Assembly: GCA_016125075.1 (NCBI GenBank)
Contig: WGMO01000013.1
Span: 62,001 to 126,000, forward strand
Source of the DNA: Terrimonas sp.
Lineage (GTDB): Bacteria; Bacteroidota; Bacteroidia; Chitinophagales; Chitinophagaceae
Length of the DNA: 64,000 bases
Direction: 5' to 3'
Shown here in pieces: positions 38,521 through 46,392 of the stretch. Position 1 is the stretch's first letter; each line of letters begins with the position of its first letter. The notes beneath the pieces were generated by a model, which was given only the letters and a program-made list of their open reading frames with translations, was not told where the DNA came from and made no database searches. The position numbers and the translations under genes were made by a program.

Positions 38521-39201
38521 ATGGCTGACACCAATACAAGAAAAGTGTTAATTGCGGATGATGAGCCGGATATTCTTGAAATTTTGAAATATAACCTGGT
38601 GAACGAAGGTTACCAGGTGTATACAGCAAAAGATGGTGACGAGGCCATTGAAAGGGCAAAATTTGCCCAACCCGACCTGGTAGTGCTCGATATCATGATG
38701 CCAAAAAAGACGGGGGTGGAGGTTTGCAAGATTTTACGGACCCAGGCCGCTTTTAAAGATACTTTGATTCTTTTCCTTACAGCCTTAAGTGATGAAGAGA
38801 CCCAGATAAAGGGACTTGAAACCGGTGCAGATGATTATATCAGTAAACCCATCAGCCCCAAGGTATTCATCAGCCGGGTCAATGCCCTGTTCCGGAGGTT
38901 AAACAAAACAGAAATAAAAACGATCAAGGTCAATGGGCTCACCATCGATCCCGAAAAATTCCTGATCCAGCTGGATGGTAAGGAGATCATACTGGCTAAA
39001 AAAGAATTTGAACTGCTTCACCTGCTGGCCTCCAAACCCGGCCGTGTTTTCCTCAGAAATGAGATCCTGAGCCAGGTTTGGGGTAATGATGTGATCGTTG
39101 GCGACCGTACCATTGATGTCCATATCCGCAAGATCAGGCAAAAGCTGGGTATCGACTGCATCACTACCGTAAAGGGAGTGGGCTATAAATTTGAATTGTA
39201 A
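38521..39201 (+). CDS. PhoB/OmpR-type response regulator
   Basis: 226 residues from the ATG at 38521. Receiver domain: acidic pair Asp13/Asp14, phospho-acceptor Asp57 (VVLDIMMP), Thr87 and Lys109 (SKP). C-terminal OmpR winged-helix domain from about residue 130, with FELLHLLASKPGRVFLRNEIL and the recognition helix RTIDVHIRKIRQKLG. A histidine kinase gene follows after 44 bases. Sequence and context (phosphonate operon, PiT, Pho-box-like arrays) make it a PhoB candidate; sequence alone cannot separate PhoB from other OmpR-type regulators. Confidence 0.9.
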   Translation: MADTNTRKVLIADDEPDILEILKYNLVNEGYQVYTAKDGDEAIERAKFAQPDLVVLDIMMPKKTGVEVCKILRTQAAFKDTLILFLTALSDEETQIKGLETGADDYISKPISPKVFISRVNALFRRLNKTEIKTIKVNGLTIDPEKFLIQLDGKEIILAKKEFELLHLLASKPGRVFLRNEILSQVWGNDVIVGDRTIDVHIRKIRQKLGIDCITTVKGVGYKFEL

Positions 39202-39245
39202 AGTCACGCAAAAATTAATTACCCTACACGCCGTAGCTTTGCCGG

Positions 39246-40295
39246 ATGTTTGACACAAAAAACCTGTCACCCAAACAATTATCTTCCTTCACAGCCCTCG
39301 TGCTTTCCATTCCGGTTGCCCTGGGTATTTACTGGCTGACGAAGGACTGGAAAACCACCGGCATTGCTTTCCTCATCCTGCTGGCCGGCAGTTATGGCCT
39401 GATCCTTTTCACCCTGGAAAAGTTCATCTACAGGAAGATCAAACTCATTTATAAATTCATACACCAGACCAAGGCCAGTAAAAGGGAAGAAACCTATTAC
39501 AAATATATCTTACCCAAAAAGAGCATCGATGAGGTCAGGGAGGATGTTGAAGCCTGGGCGGAACAACAGAAGAAGGAAATCGAGTTGTTAAAAAAGAATG
39601 AACAGTTCAGGAAGGAATTCCTGCAGAACCTGGCGCATGAATTCAAAACCCCTGTATTTGCCATACAGGGTTATGTTGATACCCTGCTGGGAGGGGCTAT
39701 GCAAAACCCTGAGGTGAACAGGGCCTTTTTGGAAAAGACTTCAAGGAATGTGGACAGGATGACCAGCCTGCTCAATGATCTGGACGAGATCTCAAAACTG
39801 GAAAGGGGCGAGATCATGCTCTATAAAGAAAATTTTGTGATCCAGGACTTGTCGAAGGAAGTGTTTGAAAGCCTGTCGCTAAAGGCTGAAAAGAAAAATA
39901 TAAAATACAGCATTAAAAAAGGATGCGAATCCCCGCTGGTCGTATTCGCCGACCGGGAAAAGATCCGGCAGGTGTTATCCAACCTCGTCGAAAACTCCAT
40001 CAAATACGGCAAACAGGGAGGCAATATCACAGCGAGTTTTTATAAAACAGACGGCAAGCGGATCCTGATTGAAGTGAGTGATGATGGAATCGGCATCCAG
40101 GAAAAACATCTTCCCCGCATTTTTGAAAGATTTTACAGGACCGAAAGAGGAAGAAGCATCGATGTGACAGGCACGGGGTTAGGGCTCGCTATCTGCAAAC
40201 ATATCGTGGAAGCACATGGGCAAACGATCCATGTACGAAGTACCGAAAACGTAGGCACCACGATTGGGTTTACCCTCCGGGCCAGGAAAGAGTAG
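39246..40295 (+). CDS. PhoR-like sensor histidine kinase
   Basis: A 349-residue membrane kinase with two N-terminal helices (about 12-31 and 38-57) and almost no periplasmic domain, like PhoR proteins that sense through partner proteins. The phospho-acceptor His131 sits in NLAHEFKTP. ATP-binding boxes are present: NLVENSIKYG (N), DDGIGI (G1), GTGLGLAI (G2). No PAS domain is visible. Its stop lies two bases from the convergent oxidoreductase gene of the phosphonate locus. Confidence 0.88.
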   Translation: MFDTKNLSPKQLSSFTALVLSIPVALGIYWLTKDWKTTGIAFLILLAGSYGLILFTLEKFIYRKIKLIYKFIHQTKASKREETYYKYILPKKSIDEVREDVEAWAEQQKKEIELLKKNEQFRKEFLQNLAHEFKTPVFAIQGYVDTLLGGAMQNPEVNRAFLEKTSRNVDRMTSLLNDLDEISKLERGEIMLYKENFVIQDLSKEVFESLSLKAEKKNIKYSIKKGCESPLVVFADREKIRQVLSNLVENSIKYGKQGGNITASFYKTDGKRILIEVSDDGIGIQEKHLPRIFERFYRTERGRSIDVTGTGLGLAICKHIVEAHGQTIHVRSTENVGTTIGFTLRARKE

Positions 40296-40297
40296 TG

Positions 40298-41416
40298 TTA
40301 ACGGCCCGCAATGATTTGTTCTGCTAACCCAAAACCGAGGGTCATGCCTGCCCCACCCAAACCATTTATGATCATCACGCCCTGTTCGGGTTGTATAACC
40401 ATATCATTTTTTCCATTCATCAACTTGGGATAGATGCCATTCCAGGTTTCGATAACCTGGTCATTTTCCAGGTTCATAAATTGTTGCAGATAATCTAAAA
40501 TCATCTGGTTAATGCATTGCCTGTCAAAAGGGTCATGGGTTAATCCGTATTCATGGGAATCACCAACGGTCAATTCTCCCGATTCATTTTGCGAGACCAT
40601 GACATGTATCCCCCATTGAACATATAACGGCATTTCCGCTTCGATTTTTTTGCGGAGCAGAGATTGTGAAACAGCCGCTTTAAAACTTTGATAATGCAAC
40701 AGGGAAAGGCCCCCGCATAATGCCGGCCCTATCCTGGATTGACCGGGAGGAGCAGCCAGCCGCATCATTTGTAACTTGCACTTTGAAATATCCGTAGCAA
40801 TAAATAATTCGGGATACAACGTTTCAAAGTCGGCCCCACTACAAACATAAATCTCATCCGCTTCCCAGGTATCTTTACCTGCATATACGGCAGGGTAGGC
40901 AATATCCGTTATCGCTTTATTCCAGATGAACTGGACCCCGTATTTTTCATTCAGCCATCGCGGTAATGCAGCAATGGCTTTTCGGGGATCGACGATCATC
41001 TCATCAGGACTGTACAGACCGCCCCGGAGTCCCTCCTGCACGATAAAAGATGATTTAGCCCGAACGGCATCCGGTTGCAGCAATGCATAATTCCGGTGCG
41101 CATAAATTTCTGATAATTCTTCCAGCACCTGCCATTCTTCATTTGTATAGGCCACATGCATTGACCCAACCGGATCATACCAGATATTTGCATCCTTACA
41201 AACCTGCTCCCAAATTCCCCGGGATAAGATCGCTCTTTCAAACATTTCACCATCCGGCTGACCCACGGGCCAAATCATACCGAAATTCCGGACCGAAGCG
41301 CCGATGGCTTTTCCGGTTCTTTCAAAAACGGTAACATCATAACCTCTTACAGCAAGTGCCCTTGCTGTTGCCAGACCGGCGATTCCGGTTCCAATAACTA
41401 TTGCACTTTCAGGCAT
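40298..41416 (-). CDS. FAD-dependent oxidoreductase, TIGR03364-like, phosphonate-linked
   Basis: A 372-residue amino-acid-oxidase-like flavoprotein (DAO fold). The Rossmann motif is GTGIAG (residues 9-14) with Glu32 for the adenosine ribose; ASVRNFGMIWPVGQ follows, typical of TIGR03364. That family is known to lie beside phosphonatase-like HAD enzymes and phosphonate transporters and is proposed to oxidise an aminophosphonate to its aldehyde. Here the HAD partner and transporter are the next genes, and the start overlaps the transporter stop by eight bases. Substrate (aminoethylphosphonate, its N-methyl or 1-hydroxy form) is inference. Confidence 0.85.
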   Translation of the reverse strand: MPESAIVIGTGIAGLATARALAVRGYDVTVFERTGKAIGASVRNFGMIWPVGQPDGEMFERAILSRGIWEQVCKDANIWYDPVGSMHVAYTNEEWQVLEELSEIYAHRNYALLQPDAVRAKSSFIVQEGLRGGLYSPDEMIVDPRKAIAALPRWLNEKYGVQFIWNKAITDIAYPAVYAGKDTWEADEIYVCSGADFETLYPELFIATDISKCKLQMMRLAAPPGQSRIGPALCGGLSLLHYQSFKAAVSQSLLRKKIEAEMPLYVQWGIHVMVSQNESGELTVGDSHEYGLTHDPFDRQCINQMILDYLQQFMNLENDQVIETWNGIYPKLMNGKNDMVIQPEQGVMIINGLGGAGMTLGFGLAEQIIAGR

Positions 41417-42704
41417 ATTTCATATTTAGAGGGTCAGAAAACTGAAGTTGGTATCTCTTTTTAAAATACAAAACGGAAAAGAAGGTCAGCAGGATACCCA
41501 TTACGGACAGGATCATGATCATTTGTATAAAAAAGTTGGTCCAGGACATAGACATACCTGAAAAATTTTTCACCAGCAATATGATATCACTGCCGAGGTA
41601 TCCAAAGGAATCAGCCACATAAATAATAAACCCGGCCGTGCTTACATATTTAAATGATGCAATCAGTCTTTCAAAAAGCATGCAATTAAATGGAACATAC
41701 CCCAAATAAAGGCCCGTGCCTGTCAAGGTCATCCACCAGAATGGGCTTACCCAATGAGCAGAAAAAAGGATGGTACTCACCATAGCAATAAAAAAACCGA
41801 TGATGACCAGGGTGTGATTGATAAACAGCGCCCTGATGTTATTCCGGATCATGATCATCAAAGACATGATCAGTAATACGGTAACCGAAGGAATCAGTTC
41901 GCTCCGGGTAAAGACGGCTGTATCATTTCCCAATCCCAGCTCGTTCCAGATATCGGCTGCAAAATTGCTCCGGTAATCCCTGATGACCGTTAACAGGACG
42001 TAGGTGATGATCAACAAAACAAGACCGGGATAGAAAGCACGGATGAATTGTCTTCTTTCTTTCCGGTTCATCATTTTCCTTTCCGTTCTTAATTCCATAT
42101 CCTGTTGACTGGGTGCAGGAGTCTGTTCCAGTAACCAGGCAAATAACAGCAGCGGGGGAAAAAACAGCAACCCTGTAATGAACGGCATCCACCAGGTACC
42201 TGTATGCCATTCCAGCAAAATATATTTCCCGGCACTTTGTGTAAACCCGGATGCAAAAATAAAACTGGCAGAAAGGACAGCGCCCAAAAACTCGGTCGTT
42301 TTCCTCCCTTCCAGGTAACTGAATACGAGACCATAGATAACGCCAAGGGGAAACCCGTTCAGGAGCAGGAAAATAATATTGTAAGGAGCGGGCACAAGGG
42401 CAAAAAAGAAGAGTGCCGACCAGGCAATCCCGATATTGATGATGATAAAAGGAAAACGGTTCTTCTTTTTCACTTCCGCGATGAAACGGATTCCGAAAAA
42501 TTTACTGCCCGTATAACCAATCGTCTGTGCAATGACGAGCCATATCTTGTAATCAATATGTAAAAACTGAAGGGATCCGTAGTTTGCTGCGGTAAAGGGT
42601 TTACGGAAGGCATACATGCAGGTATATACGCAAAATGCCGCTACTGCCGAGATTAGTGTATATACACCGGGAGAAGCCTTTTGGAGACCGGGCCTGAACT
42701 TCAA
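41409..42704 (-). CDS. DUF5690/MFS-type transporter of the phosphonate locus
   Basis: 431 residues and about twelve membrane segments in the layout of a major facilitator protein; it resembles the Bacteroidota family DUF5690. The start appears to be a TTG at 42704 (MKFRPGLQKASPGVYTLISA), as no ATG lies close by. It sits between the HAD hydrolase (5 bases) and the oxidoreductase (overlap of 8 bases). I infer inner-membrane uptake of the organophosphorus compound whose C-P bond is broken by the neighbours. Confidence 0.8.
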   Translation of the reverse strand: MKFRPGLQKASPGVYTLISAVAAFCVYTCMYAFRKPFTAANYGSLQFLHIDYKIWLVIAQTIGYTGSKFFGIRFIAEVKKKNRFPFIIINIGIAWSALFFFALVPAPYNIIFLLLNGFPLGVIYGLVFSYLEGRKTTEFLGAVLSASFIFASGFTQSAGKYILLEWHTGTWWMPFITGLLFFPPLLLFAWLLEQTPAPSQQDMELRTERKMMNRKERRQFIRAFYPGLVLLIITYVLLTVIRDYRSNFAADIWNELGLGNDTAVFTRSELIPSVTVLLIMSLMIMIRNNIRALFINHTLVIIGFFIAMVSTILFSAHWVSPFWWMTLTGTGLYLGYVPFNCMLFERLIASFKYVSTAGFIIYVADSFGYLGSDIILLVKNFSGMSMSWTNFFIQMIMILSVMGILLTFFSVLYFKKRYQLQFSDPLNMKYA

Positions 42705-42709
42705 TAGGT

Positions 42710-43390
42710 TTATTTTAAAATGGTGATAAGTTCTGAAAGGCTGTCTATAAGATGGGTTGGTCCAAGATCCAGTAATTCTTCTTTTGTTCCCGAACCGGTA
42801 GTGACCGCAATTACATAATAACAGCCTGCCTTTTGACCTTCTTCAATATCAACCGTTGTGTCTCCGACCTTTGCAACCAGCATGGGGTCATCGATACCCG
42901 CCCTGTACATCAGTTGTTCTATCATCAGCGAAGCAGGCCGGCCATTTTCAACTTCATCGCTGGCGATATAATCATCCACGAGGTTCCTGTCCATCCACTG
43001 AAACCGCTTGACGATCGTGTCGGCGATCACTTTCGGAAAACCGGTATTCAGGGAAATGCGCATACCCTTTTCCTTTAGTAATTCAAAAACGGCTTCTGTA
43101 TCGTTAAATGGTTTTACAGAAGGATCATATTCATAAAAATCTATCATTGCATTGACGAAATCTTCATGTATATTTTCTACCTGGTCGTCATTGAATTTTG
43201 CCCCCAATTCTTCCAGCATCATCCTCACGGCCACAATCTTCTTGACCCCCATATATGGATGGGTGTCTTGGATTGAAATAGGATATCCATTCTTTACAAA
43301 AGCATTTTTAAAGGCATTGGCTACAAAACCATCATCGGTTAAGGTGGTACCGGCGATATCAAACACAACAAGTTTTACAGGCATAATCAT
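42710..43390 (-). CDS. Phosphonatase-like HAD hydrolase (PhnX-like)
   Basis: A 226-residue HAD enzyme of the TIGR03351/PhnX type. Motif I is FDIAGTT with the nucleophile Asp11. The cap has Lys51 in YMGVKKIVAVR, which aligns with the Schiff-base lysine of phosphonoacetaldehyde hydrolase (MGLLKI there). Motif III has Arg in NGRPASLM instead of Lys, and motif IV is KVGDTTVDIEEG. Retention of these residues predicts cleavage of a 2-oxoethylphosphonate, giving phosphate and an aldehyde. ATGs at 43390 and 43384 are both possible starts. Confidence 0.88.
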   Translation of the reverse strand: MIMPVKLVVFDIAGTTLTDDGFVANAFKNAFVKNGYPISIQDTHPYMGVKKIVAVRMMLEELGAKFNDDQVENIHEDFVNAMIDFYEYDPSVKPFNDTEAVFELLKEKGMRISLNTGFPKVIADTIVKRFQWMDRNLVDDYIASDEVENGRPASLMIEQLMYRAGIDDPMLVAKVGDTTVDIEEGQKAGCYYVIAVTTGSGTKEELLDLGPTHLIDSLSELITILK

Positions 43391-43467
43391 TTTTTTGAAA
43401 GGTAATGGTAATGTGTGCGGGCCTTATTTTTCCGGGATGAAGAAAACTTTAAATCTGGATGAAGTGT

Positions 43468-44046
43468 TTATGAACGGTTTAGTAAATGCCGGTAGGCCAT
43501 TTCCCGGTACCGATCCAGTGATGGCAAGGGCAGGTGCTCCATCTTAGCCAGGTCATCCCATTCCCGGAGTTTTATAAAGAGATTATGCCATTCTTCCTTT
43601 TCAAATGCCTGGGCTTCCCTTTCATTCATCACCCCGCCTTGTTTTTCGAGTGTAATCTTACTGGCAGATGATAATTTATCATAATAGTCAGGAAATTTAT
43701 AAGTGAGATACCTTTTTGCAGCCACATGGCTTTGGACAAGGGAAGTCAGCCGTTCAGAAAAACCTTTATCCCGCAAATACCCGGCCCCCAGGCGCTCATG
43801 ATCCATGACGCCCAGTCCATCCATCAAACGGACAGGAAGGATGTGTTCGCATAAATGGCCGATGTCGTGAAAAAAAGCAGCAAGGACCACTTCATCATCA
43901 TATCCTTCCTTTTCCGCCAGTGCGGCTGCCTGGCACATATGCTCGATCTGTGATACAGGTTCCCCGATATAATCGGAAGAACCGTATTTTTCGTAGAGTC
44001 CGAAAACTTCTTCAATGATACTGGCTGCTTTTTCACTTTCCATCAT
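43468..44046 (-). CDS. phnZ: PhnZ-like HD-domain phosphonate oxygenase
   Basis: 191-192 residues from the tandem ATGs at 44046/44043; the longer frame to 44277 is a shadow over the next gene. Counting from 44043, the HD-domain mixed-valent di-iron ligands match PhnZ: His35, His59, Asp60, His82, His106 and Asp163, plus Tyr25 and Glu28 (YIGE) and Lys110, each one or two positions from PhnZ Y24, E27, H34, H58, D59, H80, H104, K108, D161. PhnZ uses oxygen to split 1-hydroxy-2-aminoethylphosphonate into glycine and phosphate. A TmpB-like substrate (trimethylated) is an alternative. No PhnY-type dioxygenase lies in the window. Confidence 0.9.
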   Translation of the reverse strand: MMESEKAASIIEEVFGLYEKYGSSDYIGEPVSQIEHMCQAAALAEKEGYDDEVVLAAFFHDIGHLCEHILPVRLMDGLGVMDHERLGAGYLRDKGFSERLTSLVQSHVAAKRYLTYKFPDYYDKLSSASKITLEKQGGVMNEREAQAFEKEEWHNLFIKLREWDDLAKMEHLPLPSLDRYREMAYRHLLNRS

Positions 44047-44053
44047 ACCATAT

Positions 44054-45148
44054 TTAATGTAAGGGAATTGATTTGGCCACTGCATGGTCAGTTTGGAATT
44101 CCTCGCCCAGCAATTCTGCAATCGTTTGTGCGATCTGTTTCTGAAAGAGCTGCTGTTCCTGCTTAATTTCTCCGGCCGGTTGGATATGAGGACCAACAAT
44201 AGCCATCCAGGTTTCAGAAGAACCTCCCACCAACATACCATGTTTGGACCACTTGCTTTCTCTTCTGCCCCTTCCATGGTCTGTAGTGATGATCATGGTT
44301 GTATTATCCTTGTAACCGGGCGTAGTTTGAATCCAGTGCCAGAGTTCAGCGATCATCCCGTCTACTGCATGGGCCTGTTCCAGGTAAAGGTCATAGCGCG
44401 ACTGGTGTGCAAATTCATCGGTTTCACCTAAACCCAGGAACATTACTTTTGGCTGGTGCTGCTCCAGGTATTCCCGGGCAGCGAGAAATGTTAGCCGGTC
44501 ATGCCTTGTTGACAGGGATGGCTTTTGCAGTGAAGCCTGTACTTCATTGATGAGGCTGGCACCAGCCGTTTCCGCTTCCATGGATTCATAACCGCTGTTC
44601 ACAGGAAAACCATTCTCTTTTTCATTCAAAATATATGGAAATACATCCCAGGAGGTGAAAGCCACGACCTTGCCTTTGTATTTTTCTGTTTCGTTCAAAT
44701 AGGTCAGCACATTGGTATTGTTGTTGAAAATTTTATCATTGGATGCCACTGAAAGCCCTGTTTTACCGGTAAATATTTCATGGTACCCGGGATAAGAAAT
44801 CGAATAGATATTGGCAACATTCACTTTGTTGTCGTAAAACCTGTTCCCGAAAACCTGTCCTTTCCCTGCAACCACCTTCCAAAAAAAAGGCATGAGCATT
44901 TTTCTTCTTTTCTCCGGTTGCTCATCCCAATAGAGCATCTTCATCGTTTCCGCATCGGGTGTTACAGACGCATCATTGATCAAAAGGGAATCGGCACCTA
45001 AAAATAGTTCCTGCCAGCGGAAACCATCAGTTGTAATGATAAAAAGGTTTTCTGCAGGCTGAATAGTTTTAGCGGGTTGTATTTGTTTTTCCCGGATGGG
45101 TGTATAGACCGTCATCAGCAGGATAACGCAGATCGTATAATTTTTCAT
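44054..45148 (-). CDS. Exported alkaline-phosphatase-superfamily hydrolase 1
   Basis: About 364 residues from the ATG at 45148, with an N-terminal export segment (MKNYTICVILLMTVYTPI). Superfamily metal-site residues are recognisable: Asp41 (TTDGFRW), Ser118 in ISYPGYHEIFTG as probable nucleophile, Asp244/His248 (ETDEFAH), Asp290-His291 (TTDHGRG) and His303 (SKHGM). It is a paralogue of the next gene upstream. Members act as phosphodiesterases, phosphomutases or phosphonoacetate hydrolases. Within this locus I infer release of a phosphonate or phosphate from a larger ester in the periplasm. Confidence 0.8.
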   Translation of the reverse strand: MKNYTICVILLMTVYTPIREKQIQPAKTIQPAENLFIITTDGFRWQELFLGADSLLINDASVTPDAETMKMLYWDEQPEKRRKMLMPFFWKVVAGKGQVFGNRFYDNKVNVANIYSISYPGYHEIFTGKTGLSVASNDKIFNNNTNVLTYLNETEKYKGKVVAFTSWDVFPYILNEKENGFPVNSGYESMEAETAGASLINEVQASLQKPSLSTRHDRLTFLAAREYLEQHQPKVMFLGLGETDEFAHQSRYDLYLEQAHAVDGMIAELWHWIQTTPGYKDNTTMIITTDHGRGRRESKWSKHGMLVGGSSETWMAIVGPHIQPAGEIKQEQQLFQKQIAQTIAELLGEEFQTDHAVAKSIPLH

Positions 45149-45227
45149 CAGTGCGGAAAATAGGTTATACAAAGCAAGCTGATCTATATGAACAGCATGT
45201 TAACCTAACATTATCCCAGGGTTATGT

Positions 45228-46298
45228 TTAATACAATACCGATTTAACCGGGGGCATCACCGGGTGATCCGTTTTAAAATCCATTCCGAAAAAAGAAGCA
45301 ATTGTTGCAGCAATTTGTGCCTGGTACAGATGTTCGCCCGATTTAATTTCTCCGGATGGGGGGGTATCAGGTCCCATTACGGCCATCCATATCTCATGAG
45401 AATCTTCAATCCGGGTACCATGATGCTGCCAGTTCTCCTTATCCTTATCACCCCTGCCATGATCACAGGTAACAATCAAAGTTGTTTTATCCTTGTAAAG
45501 CGGCATAGACTGTATCGTCTTCCAGAGATCGGCGATCATATTATCTTCGGCGAACGCACTTTTCAGGTACTGATCATACATCCCGCCATGAGCAAAATCA
45601 TCAGTCTCGTCGAAAGCGATATACAAGACCCTGGGTTGATACGCTTTCAGGTATTCCCTGGCGGCGAAATAGGTGAGTACATCGGGCCGCACATCAATGG
45701 GCCTGGTGGTGAGGAACTGCATGTCATTGATCAATGACAGAGTTGCAGAAGGAAACCGGAGGGTATCAACATCAGCATTCACATAAATACCACTCCTGGG
45801 CGCGTTCAGGATATAGGGAAAAACATCCCAGGTGGTAAAGGCTGCCACTTTCCCTTTGAAAGCTTTTTGCCGGTTGATATATTCCAGGACATTGATGTTC
45901 TTGTTATAGATCTTATCATTTGAATTGATCGCCGTATCGGGATATCCGGTAAATATTTCATTATATCCGGGATAAGAAAACCAATAAGGATTGGCATTAT
46001 CCATTTTGTTTCCCAGGAACCGGTTGCCGTATAACTGCCCCTTCCCGGATACGGTTCCCCATAAAAAGGGAAATAACTTCTGCCGCCGTTCTGCCGGTGT
46101 TGCTGCCCAGAACTTATTCTTCATCCCTTCGATATCCCTGTTATAAACGGAATCATTTAACAGAAATTCGTCAACGCCCTTAAAGACTTCCTGCCAGCGC
46201 ATGCCATCCAGTGTGACAATGACCAGGTTCTCCGTTTTTCGCTGAGCCTGAGCCAGCATTGTGAAAAATATCAGTAACAACGGTAATATCCTTTTCAT
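45228..46298 (-). CDS. Exported alkaline-phosphatase-superfamily hydrolase 2
   Basis: 356 residues with a clean signal peptide (MKRILPLLLIFFTMLAQAQ). The same superfamily residues are visible: Asp31 (TLDGMRW), the Ser of FSYPGYNEIFTG, ETDDFAH, TCDHGRG and HHGT. It is clearly paralogous to the next gene yet diverged, so the pair may have split substrate preference. It lies 93 bases after susD, separated by a hairpin. Confidence 0.8.
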   Translation of the reverse strand: MKRILPLLLIFFTMLAQAQRKTENLVIVTLDGMRWQEVFKGVDEFLLNDSVYNRDIEGMKNKFWAATPAERRQKLFPFLWGTVSGKGQLYGNRFLGNKMDNANPYWFSYPGYNEIFTGYPDTAINSNDKIYNKNINVLEYINRQKAFKGKVAAFTTWDVFPYILNAPRSGIYVNADVDTLRFPSATLSLINDMQFLTTRPIDVRPDVLTYFAAREYLKAYQPRVLYIAFDETDDFAHGGMYDQYLKSAFAEDNMIADLWKTIQSMPLYKDKTTLIVTCDHGRGDKDKENWQHHGTRIEDSHEIWMAVMGPDTPPSGEIKSGEHLYQAQIAATIASFFGMDFKTDHPVMPPVKSVLY

Positions 46299-46318
46299 AA
46301 TATTATTTTGAATGTAGT

Positions 46319-46350
46319 AAAAAAAGGGGGTAAGATGGATATCTCACCCC
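46319..46350 (-). terminator. Intra-operon hairpin between susD and hydrolase genes
   Basis: GGGGTAAGAT (46327-46336) and ATCTCACCCC (46341-46350) form a stem with one mismatch, and the minus-strand RNA then has seven U. It would terminate part of the transcripts after susCD, giving more receptor than enzymes, as in many Sus-like operons. Confidence 0.7.
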
Positions 46351-46392
46351 GTTCATGAGAAAACTTGCTGCTTATGCTGTAAAAGAAAATCC

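Noticed and set aside
43468-44277. Longer HD-protein frame starting at 44277
   Set aside because: The extra 77 residues are low-quality and overlap the hydrolase gene that ends at 44054; PhnZ alignment starts at the ATGs at 44046/44043.
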